From an uncultured Lachnospiraceae bacterium (GTDB taxonomy: Bacteria > Bacillota > Clostridia > Lachnospirales > Lachnospiraceae): a stretch of 64,000 nucleotides of DNA. The stretch lies in NCBI GenBank assembly GCA_948470335.1, contig CAOKOL010000018.1, positions 1 through 64,000 on the forward strand, written 5' to 3'. A program made the translations under genes and the position numbers. Shown here piece by piece: positions 52,783-61,700 of the stretch. The notes beneath the pieces were generated by a model. It did not search any database and was not told the origin of the DNA. It saw nothing but the letters and a program-made list of their open reading frames with translations. Positions within the stretch are counted from its first letter, which is position 1; every line of letters begins with the position of its first letter.

Positions 52783-53211
52783 ATGATGATGCCCAGTATT
52801 TTTGGAAGAGATCTGTTTGATGACTTTTTCGATGCGCCTTTCGGTTTCCGGGGCACTCATAATTCCGGCGAGCTGATGCGGACAGATATCAAAGACGGCG
52901 GCGACGGCTATGAGATTACGATGAACATGCCGGGAGTGAAAAAAGAAGACGTCAAGGCGGAGCTGAAAGACGGTTATCTCACGGTTCAGGCTACGACAAA
53001 TTCAAGCAATGAGGAAAAGGACGAGAACAGCCGCTACATCCGACGGGAACGGTATGTGGGTTCCTGCAGAAGAAGCTTTTATGTGGGCGAAGCGGTGGAG
53101 CAGACGGATATCAAAGCAAAATTCGAGGACGGCACGCTAAAACTGTCCGTGCCGAAGAAAGAAATGAAACCGGCGGTGGAGGAAAAGAAATATATCGCTA
53201 TCGAAGGGTAG
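52783..53211 (+). CDS. Hsp20/alpha-crystallin small heat-shock protein
   Basis: 142 residues. N-terminal arm with DLFDDFFDAPFGF, alpha-crystallin domain (about 35-125) including YEITMNMPGVKKEDVKAELKDGYL and the FEDGTLKLSVPKKE strand, and a C-terminal IAI motif that bridges subunits. Holds unfolded proteins in the cytoplasm without ATP. AAAGGAGAG precedes the ATG. Single gene with a strong promoter and terminator. Confidence 0.95.
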   Translation: MMMPSIFGRDLFDDFFDAPFGFRGTHNSGELMRTDIKDGGDGYEITMNMPGVKKEDVKAELKDGYLTVQATTNSSNEEKDENSRYIRRERYVGSCRRSFYVGEAVEQTDIKAKFEDGTLKLSVPKKEMKPAVEEKKYIAIEG

Positions 53212-53229
53212 GTCATTCACACAAATAAC

Positions 53230-53274
53230 CAGGGGCGGTTATGGGGCGGAAACTCATAACTGCCCCTGTTTTTT
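53230..53274 (+). terminator. Terminator of hsp20
   Basis: 14-bp stem CAGGGGCGGTTATG/CATAACTGCCCCTG (one G-U), then TTTTTTGG. Confidence 0.88.
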
Positions 53275-53364
53275 GGCGTTCGCTTTCTAAAATCCGTAGG
53301 ACAGTCATACGGTTTGGAATGTGCTGTTTCGCTAAATTTATAAAAGCCCTCTGACGCTGTAAAC

Positions 53365-53393
53365 TTGACATGAAATATGAAAGGCATTATCAT
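53365..53393 (+). promoter_or_regulatory. Promoter of the lipoprotein gene
   Basis: TTGACA (53365-53370), 17 bases, TATCAT (53388-53393). Confidence 0.75.
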
Positions 53394-53485
53394 TGTTCAT
53401 ACATTGATATCGCTCATACAATTTTATCTGTGATTGTTTTGATAACAAATACGATCAGAGGATCCGTGAAAAACAGGGAGAACAT

Positions 53486-54979
53486 ATGAAGAAAAGAACC
53501 ATTTTTGTACTGTCGGCACTGGTTTGTATCATCCTGACTTGCTGCGGGACGCTCAGAAACAGCAGCCGTTTCACGACGGACGGTGACACGGCAAAAAGCA
53601 GCAGTGCCGTGGAAAGTGATGTTTCCGCGGCGGACGGTATAACGGCAGGGAATGGCGATACGGCTGACGGCGGCGTAGAAGAAAGCAGTGACATGGCAGA
53701 AAGCGGCGCGGAAGAAAACAGGAACGGGACTGCCGGAACACTGCATTTGCCGGAAAAGGCTGAGGAGCCATCGGAGGAGTCGTTCGGGAAAGTCGCGCCT
53801 GTTCCGGCTCTCCCCGAAACAGGAAGCTCCCTGTCTGCCTTCGTCCCCCGGGACTGGGAGCTGAAAGATTCGGTTTCCTTTGATTATAACGGTGACGGAA
53901 TCATGGACTTTGCGGCGGTGCTGGAGCTTTCCGGGGAATCGGAGGAGGAAGTTTTTTACCGTCTGTCGCCCCGGATTTTGTTTGCCGTATACGGCGAAAG
54001 GGAAGGCGGCTTCCGGCTGGATTTCCAGGATATGAATCTGGTCCGGGCCAGAAGCGAGGGCGGCGTATTCGGAGATCCTTATGTGCCTTTGACGGCGGAG
54101 GGCAGTTCTTTCACTGTTCACAGTTATGGCGGAAGCGCATGGAGATGGTCGGAAGCCCGTACCTTTACCTGGCGGGAGGGTATCTGGTATCTGACGTTAG
54201 ATGAAAGCAGTTATGGATATGGCTGGTATGTGACCCATTATTCCAGAGATGACTATGATGGAGGGACAACGCTTCGTCAGAGGCGCAGCGATGAATTTTC
54301 AGATATGGAGAAGGTGTGGGAGGCTATGGAAGGGGAGGTTATGGACGGCGGAGAAATTCCCTTTGACCTGACCTATGAACTTCCTCTGGGAGAGCCGCCT
54401 ACGCTTAAGCAGGCCGGTATGCGGTGGTGGCTGGCGCCGGACAGGATGGCAGAGAAACCGGTGGACGAGATCGTGCTGGCGGAGGATGTGAATCTGTCTT
54501 ACGGACAGGTAAAGCTGCCGGACGACGTATTTTTGTTTGATGACCAGAATGAAACCAGTCTGTTATATCATTTTTTCGCCGAGGACGGCGGGCCCTGCTA
54601 TATTGCGCTGTATCAGATGGAGGAAAAGAAACTGTCGGTGATAACGGCGGCAGATCAGGAGCGGTTCGGCGAAGTGGCGGGGCTGTATCAGGGGAAAATT
54701 TATTATGTTCTGGAAGTCAGGAATACGGACGGGAATGATGAGGTCATCGGCCTCGATTTGTATCGCATGGACCCGGACGGAAAGAACCGTCAGCCGGTGT
54801 ATGGCTGGCTTCTGGCAGAGGAAGAACGGGAGAACCCGCCGTATCTTTCCATGACCTGTGAATTCGGAAAAGATGAGATGGTGGTAAAAATTTACCGGGG
54901 AGACGGGCCTCATCCTTTTTACCGCATGACGCCGGAAGGACAGGAGATTCGTTTTCTGGGGCAGGTGCCCGATTTATAA
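53486..54979 (+). CDS. Large predicted lipoprotein, unknown function
   Basis: 497 residues. Signal peptide with lipobox-like ILTCC (Cys near 19-20), a Ser/Ala/Glu/Gly-rich disordered linker to about 110, then a soluble region. Residues near 132-143 contain DYNGDGIMDF, an integrin/FG-GAP-like calcium loop, and the C-terminal half has repeated beta-strand-like segments (FFAEDGGPCYIALYQMEE, KIYYVLEVRNTDGN). Probably membrane-anchored on the outer face. GGGAG precedes the ATG. No specific family recognised. Confidence 0.75.
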   Translation: MKKRTIFVLSALVCIILTCCGTLRNSSRFTTDGDTAKSSSAVESDVSAADGITAGNGDTADGGVEESSDMAESGAEENRNGTAGTLHLPEKAEEPSEESFGKVAPVPALPETGSSLSAFVPRDWELKDSVSFDYNGDGIMDFAAVLELSGESEEEVFYRLSPRILFAVYGEREGGFRLDFQDMNLVRARSEGGVFGDPYVPLTAEGSSFTVHSYGGSAWRWSEARTFTWREGIWYLTLDESSYGYGWYVTHYSRDDYDGGTTLRQRRSDEFSDMEKVWEAMEGEVMDGGEIPFDLTYELPLGEPPTLKQAGMRWWLAPDRMAEKPVDEIVLAEDVNLSYGQVKLPDDVFLFDDQNETSLLYHFFAEDGGPCYIALYQMEEKKLSVITAADQERFGEVAGLYQGKIYYVLEVRNTDGNDEVIGLDLYRMDPDGKNRQPVYGWLLAEEERENPPYLSMTCEFGKDEMVVKIYRGDGPHPFYRMTPEGQEIRFLGQVPDL

Positions 54980-55061
54980 ATGTTGATGCGCGAAATGATT
55001 TTTACTGCCTGATGACAAGAGGGAAATCTGGCGGGAATTTTCGATAAATTAAAATAGGGTA

Positions 55062-55090
55062 TTTAAAAAATAAGAAAAATCTATTACAAT
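55062..55090 (+). promoter_or_regulatory. Promoter of the F420-ligase-like gene
   Basis: TTTAAA (55062-55067), 17 bases, TACAAT (55085-55090). Confidence 0.5.
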
Positions 55091-55174
55091 AGAAGAGGAC
55101 AGATTTTTACTATTACAGATCAGAGATAAACAGCAGGAAACCCTTTCCTGTTGGAATAGAATGGAGGACAAGCA

Positions 55175-56374
55175 ATGGAACGAATGGTGGGAACTGTTTC
55201 CAGAGGGGTGCGGGCACCGATTATCAGGCAGGGGGATGACCTGGCACAGATTGTGGTGGATTCCGTGCTGGCGGCGGCGCAGGGTGAGGGGTTTTCCTTA
55301 CAGGACAGAGACGTGGTGGCTGTGACGGAGGCCGTGGTGGCCAGGGCACAGGGGAATTATGTCACGGTGGAGCAGATTGCGAAGGATGTGAAAAGCAAGT
55401 TCGGCGACGATACGGTGGGCGTCATCTTCCCTATTTTAAGCCGAAACCGGTTTGCCATCTGTCTGCGGGGCATTGCCATGGGCTGCAGGAAGGTTGTGCT
55501 GATGTTGAGCTACCCTTCCGACGAGGTGGGAAATCATCTGATCGACCTGGACAGGATGGACGAGAAGGAGGTAAACCCCTGGAGCGATGTGCTGACCGAG
55601 GAGCGGTACCGGGAATTGTTCGGCTATGAAAAGCACGTGTTTACCGGCGTGGATTACGTGGCTTATTATAAACAACTGATTCAGGACGCGGGCGCGGAAG
55701 TGGAGATTATTTTTGCCAATGATCCGAGAACGATCCTGAATTATACCACCAGCGTCCTGCATTGCGACATCCATACCCGCCAGAGGACGAAACGGCTTCT
55801 GAAAGCAAAGGGCGGAAAGAAAGTGTACGGGCTTGACGAGATTATGACGGCAAGCATCGACGGCGGCGGCTACAATGACCGCTACGGCTTGCTGGGGTCC
55901 AACAAGGCTACGGAAAACAGCGTGAAGCTGTTCCCGATTCACTGTCAGGATATGGTGGACCGGATTCAGTCCATGCTGAAAGAGAAAACCGGCAAACAGA
56001 TAGAAGTGATGATTTACGGCGACGGCGCTTTTAAAGACCCTGTGGGGAAGATCTGGGAGCTGGCGGATCCGGTCGTATCTCCCGCGTATACCGCGGGGCT
56101 GGAAGGAACGCCCAACGAGGTGAAGCTGAAATACCTGGCGGACAATGATTTTGCCGCTCTGTCCGGCGATCAGCTAAAAGAGGCCATCAAAGGGTATATC
56201 AAGGATAAGGACGAGAAGGCGGCCAGCCTGGTGGGAACCATGGTGACCCAGGGCACCACGCCCAGAAGGCTGACAGACCTGATCGGATCTCTGGCCGACC
56301 TTACCTCAGGAAGCGGCGATAAAGGAACGCCGATTATTCTGGTGCAGGGGTATTTTGACAATTATACAAAGTAG
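55175..56374 (+). CDS. Coenzyme F420-0:L-glutamate ligase-like protein
   Basis: 399 residues of the CofE-like family: RGVRAPIIRQGDDLAQIV, DVVAVTEAVVARAQGNYV (the conserved start of the catalytic part), FPILSRNRFAICLRGIAMG, GLDEIMTASIDGGGYNDRYGLLGSN and MIYGDGAFKDPVGKIWELADPVV. True CofE adds glutamate to F420, but no other F420 gene is in the window and most Firmicutes lack F420. Members in Clostridia are longer than archaeal CofE, so another gamma-glutamyl acceptor is likely. GGAGG precedes the ATG. Confidence 0.82.
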   Translation: MERMVGTVSRGVRAPIIRQGDDLAQIVVDSVLAAAQGEGFSLQDRDVVAVTEAVVARAQGNYVTVEQIAKDVKSKFGDDTVGVIFPILSRNRFAICLRGIAMGCRKVVLMLSYPSDEVGNHLIDLDRMDEKEVNPWSDVLTEERYRELFGYEKHVFTGVDYVAYYKQLIQDAGAEVEIIFANDPRTILNYTTSVLHCDIHTRQRTKRLLKAKGGKKVYGLDEIMTASIDGGGYNDRYGLLGSNKATENSVKLFPIHCQDMVDRIQSMLKEKTGKQIEVMIYGDGAFKDPVGKIWELADPVVSPAYTAGLEGTPNEVKLKYLADNDFAALSGDQLKEAIKGYIKDKDEKAASLVGTMVTQGTTPRRLTDLIGSLADLTSGSGDKGTPIILVQGYFDNYTK

Positions 56375-56391
56375 TAATTTTTTAAAGAACG

Positions 56392-56430
56392 AAGCGGCCG
56401 GGGCGGATACCCAGGGCCGCTTTCCGTTTT
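56392..56430. terminator. Terminator after the F420-ligase-like gene
   Basis: 8-bp stem AAGCGGCC/GGCCGCTT, then TCCGTTTTCC, between convergent genes. Confidence 0.6.
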
Positions 56431-56436
56431 CCCATA

Positions 56437-57747
56437 TCAGTTTTCAGTATGGGGGGTAGAGTTTTCCGTTCTTAATATCACATTGGCGCAGAATATCCCG
56501 TCTTCGTACAGAAACCGGCAGTATCCGCCGTTTTTTTCCGCGATATGCCGGACAGACTGAAGGCCTACGCCGTCGCCGCGGCGTTTTGAGGATTGAAAGA
56601 TACCGTTTTTCAGACGGATATCTCCGTCAAAAGTATTTTCCACGGATAACAGCAGCATATGGTTGGAGTGGAGACAGGCCCGTATGCTGATCCGGCATTT
56701 GGACGGTTCGGTTCTGAGACTTGCTTCCAGCGCGTTTTCCAGCAGATTGGACATAACGAGACACAGGTCGATTTCCGGTACCGGAAGCACGGCAGGCAGA
56801 TCAAGGGCAGCGGTAAAAGGAATGCCCTGTTTGTCAGACAGCAGCCCGTAATGGCTGGCCACGCTGTCGGCGGCCGGATTGTCGCACAGGTCCAGTTCTC
56901 TGTCCGGCAGACTGTCCTGTAAATCGGAAAGATATGTTTCAAGGCTTTCCCATTCTTTCTGTCCGGCAAGGTTCTGCAGGATGGTAAGGTGGTGGCGCAT
57001 ATCGTGTCGGGCCTGCCTGGTCTGCGCAATGGCAGCACGCAGGCTGTCATACCGGGCATGCTGGATGGACAGAAACTGGTTTTTCTGACGAAGCCGGTTG
57101 TTTCGGTTCAGGGCGGATGCCATATAGTAAAAAAGCGCGTAGAACAAAAGCAGGAGAAACAGCAGACAGAAACTGATAAGGATATACAGCATTCGGATCC
57201 GTCCCTGGTTTAAAATATCCGGCTGGACGGGAATCAGGGTGAGGTTCAGCCCGATAAACAGAACCGGCAGAATCCAGAATATATACCATGTCTGCGTAAA
57301 AGCTTCATCTTCGATAAGCCGTCTTACGGCATGGGTGGCAGGGTACCAGACTGCCGCAACGAGTGCGCAGCACATCAGAAACCAGATTACGGCGGCGGCA
57401 GGGGAGAGAAAAGAGGCGGGGCTTTCAGTACTGACCCTGTCATTTATGGCGGTAGCTATGCTGCCCGTACAGGAAAAAACGGCGCATATCGCAAGAAAAA
57501 CGCTGATGGATTTCCAGGGGGATACGGTAAGCATACGGACATAGACTGTACCGGCTACGGCCGCGGCGGGAAAAAGCAGCCAGCCGGTTCTGACAGAGAA
57601 AAAACAGCTCAGCCCGCCGCCGGCAAGACACAGAAAAATAAGCAGTGGAACCATCAGCGCCGTCAGCCGGGCCGGGCGTATGCGCAGGTACTGTTTCATG
57701 GGCAGGAAGGCGCACAGCATACCGGGCAGAAGAATCATCAGTTCCAT
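56437..57747 (-). CDS. AgrC/GHKL-type sensor histidine kinase
   Basis: 436 residues: about six N-terminal membrane helices (to residue ~205), then a cytoplasmic kinase. The phosphoacceptor is in TRQARHDMRHHLTIL, the N box is MSNLLENALEAS and the G box GDGVGLQSVRHIAEKNGG. This fits the AgrC/NatK-type GHKL kinases paired with LytTR regulators. Its gene starts 20 bases after the regulator ends on the same strand. Divergent from the surface protein gene, which may be its target. The signal is unknown; no agrD-like peptide gene was found. Confidence 0.9.
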   Translation of the reverse strand: MELMILLPGMLCAFLPMKQYLRIRPARLTALMVPLLIFLCLAGGGLSCFFSVRTGWLLFPAAAVAGTVYVRMLTVSPWKSISVFLAICAVFSCTGSIATAINDRVSTESPASFLSPAAAVIWFLMCCALVAAVWYPATHAVRRLIEDEAFTQTWYIFWILPVLFIGLNLTLIPVQPDILNQGRIRMLYILISFCLLFLLLLFYALFYYMASALNRNNRLRQKNQFLSIQHARYDSLRAAIAQTRQARHDMRHHLTILQNLAGQKEWESLETYLSDLQDSLPDRELDLCDNPAADSVASHYGLLSDKQGIPFTAALDLPAVLPVPEIDLCLVMSNLLENALEASLRTEPSKCRISIRACLHSNHMLLLSVENTFDGDIRLKNGIFQSSKRRGDGVGLQSVRHIAEKNGGYCRFLYEDGIFCANVILRTENSTPHTEN

Positions 57748-57767
57748 TGTGGAGCAAAAGAAAGTTT

Positions 57768-58487
57768 CTATGACGGCAGCCTCCTCTCAAACAGAAAATC
57801 ACCGAATGTCTGTCGGGCCGTTTTGGCAAGATCACGGCTGACGGGAATTCGTTTTCCGTTTTTCAGAATAAAATCCGTGCCATCAAAATCCTTCGCGTAT
57901 TCCAGGTTGACGATAAGACCGCGGCCGCACAGGAAAAAACACCTGTCTGTCAGAGACGCGGCAAAGTCGCGGAAGGTCTGGCGTGTTACGGTTTTCTGTC
58001 CGTCGAACCTGTAAATATGGATCTGGTGCCGGTAATGCTCTGCGTACAGAATCTCCTGAAACCGCAGGCGCTGCACGCCGCCCACCGTATTCACTTCAAT
58101 ATATCTGTCCGGAGCGGGAAAGCGTTTTATGATTTCGTCAAAGAGAGCGGTCAGTTCGTTCTCCGTGTATGGCTTTAACAGATAATGGAAAGCCCGTACA
58201 CGGAAACCGTCCAGTGCGTGATCCGTAGATATGGTCAGGAAAACAAGAATACAGTCCGGATCAAACAGGCGCAGTTCTTTAGCCGTATCCACCCCGTTCT
58301 CATGTTCCAGATAAATATCCAGAAATACCAGATGAAACCGTTCTTTCCGGGCAGCCGGAAGAAACGCCGTGCCGGAGCCGAATACGAAGATTTCGGCGTC
58401 CAGAGTAAGGCGGACAAGCTGGCTGTTCAGTCTGTCTTTTAAATGATTTCGTTCTGCCGCGATATCGTCTACAATGGCAATCCGCAT
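57768..58487 (-). CDS. LytTR response regulator
   Basis: 239 residues. Receiver domain: MRIAIVDDIAAERNHL with the acidic pair, phospho-Asp in HLVFLDIYLEHENG (about 57), the Thr/Ser TISTDH and Lys FHYLLKPY. DNA-binding LytTR domain from about 132: RYIEVNTVGGVQRLRFQEILYAEHYRHQIHIY, then FRDFAASLTDRCFFLCGRGLIVNL. Likely phosphorylated by the kinase at 56437. GGGGGCG lies upstream of the ATG, a modest ribosome site. Confidence 0.92.
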   Translation of the reverse strand: MRIAIVDDIAAERNHLKDRLNSQLVRLTLDAEIFVFGSGTAFLPAARKERFHLVFLDIYLEHENGVDTAKELRLFDPDCILVFLTISTDHALDGFRVRAFHYLLKPYTENELTALFDEIIKRFPAPDRYIEVNTVGGVQRLRFQEILYAEHYRHQIHIYRFDGQKTVTRQTFRDFAASLTDRCFFLCGRGLIVNLEYAKDFDGTDFILKNGKRIPVSRDLAKTARQTFGDFLFERRLPS

Positions 58488-58521
58488 GGAAACGCCCCCT
58501 TTATGAATTTCCTTTTATTCG

Positions 58522-58536
58522 ATGAATCGAATTCAT
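58522..58536. promoter_or_regulatory. Palindrome before the response-regulator gene
   Basis: ATGAAT-CGA-ATTCAT within the 280-base divergent gap, near a minus-strand TATAAT. It is not the direct-repeat form usual for LytTR sites, so the binding protein is uncertain. Confidence 0.35.
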
Positions 58537-58689
58537 ATCAATTATAATATAAAACCATGGAAAGCGCCATAGAGCGTCATAGTACAATTTGTGACGGATT
58601 TTTGCGATTCGTGCCATGCATATGGAAAAAAGGAGTAAAAGTCGTATGATTTAAAATACCTTCCTTCCCGCGGCCGTGGAGAGGGGAGA

Positions 58690-58745
58690 GGCCGGAAACT
58701 CTCCCAGATCCAGGGGGCTTGGGAGGGAAGTTACGGAACTGAAAG
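58690..58745 (+). repeat. Dispersed repeat, copy D (3' half only)
   Basis: GGCCGGAAACTCTCCCAG, CAGGGGGCTTGGGAGG and ACGGAACT match the 3' half of the unit. CTCCCA/TGGGAG can pair. It ends 22 bases before the ATG of the surface protein. Confidence 0.72.
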
Positions 58746-58767
58746 AATCTAAAGGGAGGAAATCAAA

Positions 58768-61683
58768 ATGCATGGAAGCGGAATGCATAACAGAAGAAAA
58801 GATAAAAGGAACAGCCGTTATGAAAGGACGCGCGGAACATTTGCCGGGCTGGCAGCCGTTATGGCGCTGGTACTGATGCTGGGCAGCATGCCTGTGTCAG
58901 CCCTTTACGCGGAACAGTCAGACCGGGGACCGCGTACGGATGCTCCGGCCCATGGGGCGGAGGGGGAATCTGTTCCGGAAGAGAAAAATGCGCCGGATAA
59001 TGAAGAAATCAGGGAAGACAAAGACGGCAGTGGAAAAAGCGTGACGTCCCCGAACGCGGAAAAACAGCCGGAGGAACCCAAAGAATCCGCGGAAGAAGCA
59101 GAAACGGTTTATGAGGCGGAAACGGTTTATGAAGCGGAAACGGTTTCCGCGAATGTTCTGACAGCGGAATATGGGCTGCGGGCTGCGGCAGCAGATAAAA
59201 GCGGCGGCCTGGAATTTCGGTGGCAGACAGATCTGCCCAAAGTGGAGACGGAATATACCGCCGGAGGGGGCAGCATTCTCTGGACGCCGGAGATTGCGGG
59301 AAACGAAGTGACCGGCGGAAGGCTGATTTTGAGGGATGCCGTAATCGATGCGGATGGAATGGGCATCTGGGTGTGCGTGCCGACGACGATCGTACTGGAA
59401 GGAAATAATCAGATCCTTGCGGGCAAAACAAATACAAATGCGTCGGGAATCTATCTGGATGGCGCAGACAGTTCCGTGATTACAGGAACAGGCTCTCTGG
59501 AGATCCGGTCACAGGGGAGCGGGATTAAATCCGCGAGGGGCATTACGATTGACGGCGCGGAGATTTCCGTTTCTTATGTCAGCGGAAACAATGGGATATG
59601 GACCAGCTACGCAGACATTACGATCCGGAATAACAGCCGGGTGACGGTGAAAGGACCCGGCAGTACCGGGGCGGTGTGTGTACAGAATATATATGACATT
59701 GTTATTGAAAACAGTAAAGTGACGGTTATAAACGACTCTGGCGCGGCGATGAATACGTCCGGGAATATACGGCTGACTTCCAGTGACGTGCGTGCGGTGG
59801 GGAATACGGACAGCGGGTATGCGTCGGGCACACTGTCTGTCGGCTATGGCAAGCGCATTATTATGGACGGCGGTACGCTTTATGCGGAAAATACGGGAAA
59901 CGATATTGAATTTCCGTATGTAAGAGACAATGCGGAGATGAAAAACGGCGCGATCCTGTATACGAAACAGACATATTCTTTATTTTTGCAGGGCAGCGGC
60001 ATCTGTTACACAGGCTGCGGTTACGACCAGAATACGGATCAGATTACTTCCGTCGGAAACGGCGATGTGGTCGGCAGTGTGACGTGGAATGAAAGGATGT
60101 GTATACCGGAAGGAAAGTCTCTGCGGGTCGGCCGCTATTATGATGGGGCGCTTACTGTTCCGGAAGGAGCCGTTGTGGACATTCCGGAGAAAAGTTTCCT
60201 TGATATCTATTCGGCCGACGGGAAAAAAGGAACATTGATTAATAACGGAACGATCAATATTCCGGACGGCGCCGCCCTGTACAATATGTACGACAAAGAC
60301 AAGCAGACGGGCGGAACCGTGGAAAATAACGGAACGATTCAGGTGGCTGACGCGGGCATTCTGCAAAATCGGAGTGATCTGACAAATAACGGAGCCATTC
60401 ATTCTACGGGTAATTTCTCCAATATCCGCCAGACAGGTTATCAGGGCAGCATTCACAACACAGGCGTCATCGACGGATTTGTGATTGAGACGCTGGATGA
60501 TGCCTACATCAATCAGGCAAATGGAAACACGGTGATTAAAAAGGGACAGATGCTGACCTTGGGTGCCGGCGCTGACAGTACCGGTAAAAAAAGCCGGACC
60601 CTGCGGGTGGCGGAAGGAGCCACGCTTACCGTGGAGGAAGGCGCCGTGGTTGACGCAAGAACAAAGGTGACGAAATATACGCTGTCGCAGTATCTGGATA
60701 TAGCGGATACGCTGGTGCTGAAAGGGATTTTGCTGCTTCCCGCGGACACTCCCGAAGATGTGGTTTCGGAGCTGGGGCGGCATATCGAAGGAGAGGGCAG
60801 TGTCCGGCTGGGAGACGGCGTGGATCAGTCTGAGTATTTTATCGCGCAGGTGACAGGAGGAGCGGCGGGAAATACCGGGGCTGGGCTGTACCGGGAAGGC
60901 ACCGCGGTGGCCGTTGATGCCGGCGGCAGGGACGGCTACAGGTTTACCGGCTGGACTGCAGTTCCCGACAGCGTGGTATTCGCGGATGCTTTGGCGGCGC
61001 GGACCACTTTTCTCATGCCGAAAGAAAGCGTGACACTGACCGCGAACTGGGAGCGGATTACCTGCGAGGTGACGGTAAACGGCAGCAAAGCTGCAGTGAC
61101 CGGGGCGGGTACTTATGCCCCCGGCGCGGTGGTATCTGTTGACGCGGGCGTCTGGGAGGGGTATCTGTTTCAGGGCTGGAGCTCTGCGGACGGGGTGACA
61201 TTTGCCGATCCGTTGCAGACGGCGACTACGTTTGTGATGCCGGCGCATCCGGTTACGGTGACGGCATCCTGGAATAAAAAACCGGAGGAGACGATGCCTT
61301 CGGAAGAAGAAACCGTGCCGCCGGAAGAAACGGCCCCTTCGGAAGAAGAAACCGTGCCGCCGGAAGAAACGACCCGTCCGACAGAAGAAACAACAGCATC
61401 ACCGGAAGAAACGGCCCCTTCACCGGGAGAAACAGGTTCCTCATCAGGCAATAAACCGTCGTCTTCCGGAACTTCCGGAAAAGAGGAAAACGGGCGGCAG
61501 GAGGCAAAGCCGGAAGAAACGCTGCCGGCAGCAAAATCAGAGAGAGTACGGAATCAGAGCACTCAGGCTTCGGTAACAGGCGCAGACACCGGCGACACCT
61601 CTCATATGGGATGGTATCTGCTGTCCGGAATTCTGTCATTGTCCGCCTTTATTTATCTCCGAAAAAAAGTGCCGAAAATCTGA
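58768..61683 (+). CDS. Large cell-surface protein with InlB-type repeats and C-terminal anchor
   Basis: 971 residues: long signal peptide with a basic start (to about 48, ALYA), acidic linker with three TVYEAE-type repeats, a region of short beta repeats (about 150-640: NNSRVTVKG, NNGTINIPDG and similar, like a beta-helix or adhesin), two InlB_B-type repeats (about 715-770 and 775-835, with GYRFTGW and GYLFQGW), a Pro/Glu/Thr wall-spanning segment with EETVPPEET repeats, then a sorting-like signal: TGADTGD, a hydrophobic helix and a RKK tail. The motif is not a canonical LPxTG. GGGAGG precedes the ATG. Confidence 0.85.
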   Translation: MHGSGMHNRRKDKRNSRYERTRGTFAGLAAVMALVLMLGSMPVSALYAEQSDRGPRTDAPAHGAEGESVPEEKNAPDNEEIREDKDGSGKSVTSPNAEKQPEEPKESAEEAETVYEAETVYEAETVSANVLTAEYGLRAAAADKSGGLEFRWQTDLPKVETEYTAGGGSILWTPEIAGNEVTGGRLILRDAVIDADGMGIWVCVPTTIVLEGNNQILAGKTNTNASGIYLDGADSSVITGTGSLEIRSQGSGIKSARGITIDGAEISVSYVSGNNGIWTSYADITIRNNSRVTVKGPGSTGAVCVQNIYDIVIENSKVTVINDSGAAMNTSGNIRLTSSDVRAVGNTDSGYASGTLSVGYGKRIIMDGGTLYAENTGNDIEFPYVRDNAEMKNGAILYTKQTYSLFLQGSGICYTGCGYDQNTDQITSVGNGDVVGSVTWNERMCIPEGKSLRVGRYYDGALTVPEGAVVDIPEKSFLDIYSADGKKGTLINNGTINIPDGAALYNMYDKDKQTGGTVENNGTIQVADAGILQNRSDLTNNGAIHSTGNFSNIRQTGYQGSIHNTGVIDGFVIETLDDAYINQANGNTVIKKGQMLTLGAGADSTGKKSRTLRVAEGATLTVEEGAVVDARTKVTKYTLSQYLDIADTLVLKGILLLPADTPEDVVSELGRHIEGEGSVRLGDGVDQSEYFIAQVTGGAAGNTGAGLYREGTAVAVDAGGRDGYRFTGWTAVPDSVVFADALAARTTFLMPKESVTLTANWERITCEVTVNGSKAAVTGAGTYAPGAVVSVDAGVWEGYLFQGWSSADGVTFADPLQTATTFVMPAHPVTVTASWNKKPEETMPSEEETVPPEETAPSEEETVPPEETTRPTEETTASPEETAPSPGETGSSSGNKPSSSGTSGKEENGRQEAKPEETLPAAKSERVRNQSTQASVTGADTGDTSHMGWYLLSGILSLSAFIYLRKKVPKI

Positions 61684-61700
61684 GGGGAGCTGCCGAATAT

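Noticed and set aside
59980..61248. Long minus-strand frame within the surface protein
   Set aside because: Antisense shadow of a real gene with signal peptide and InlB repeats; no start signals.
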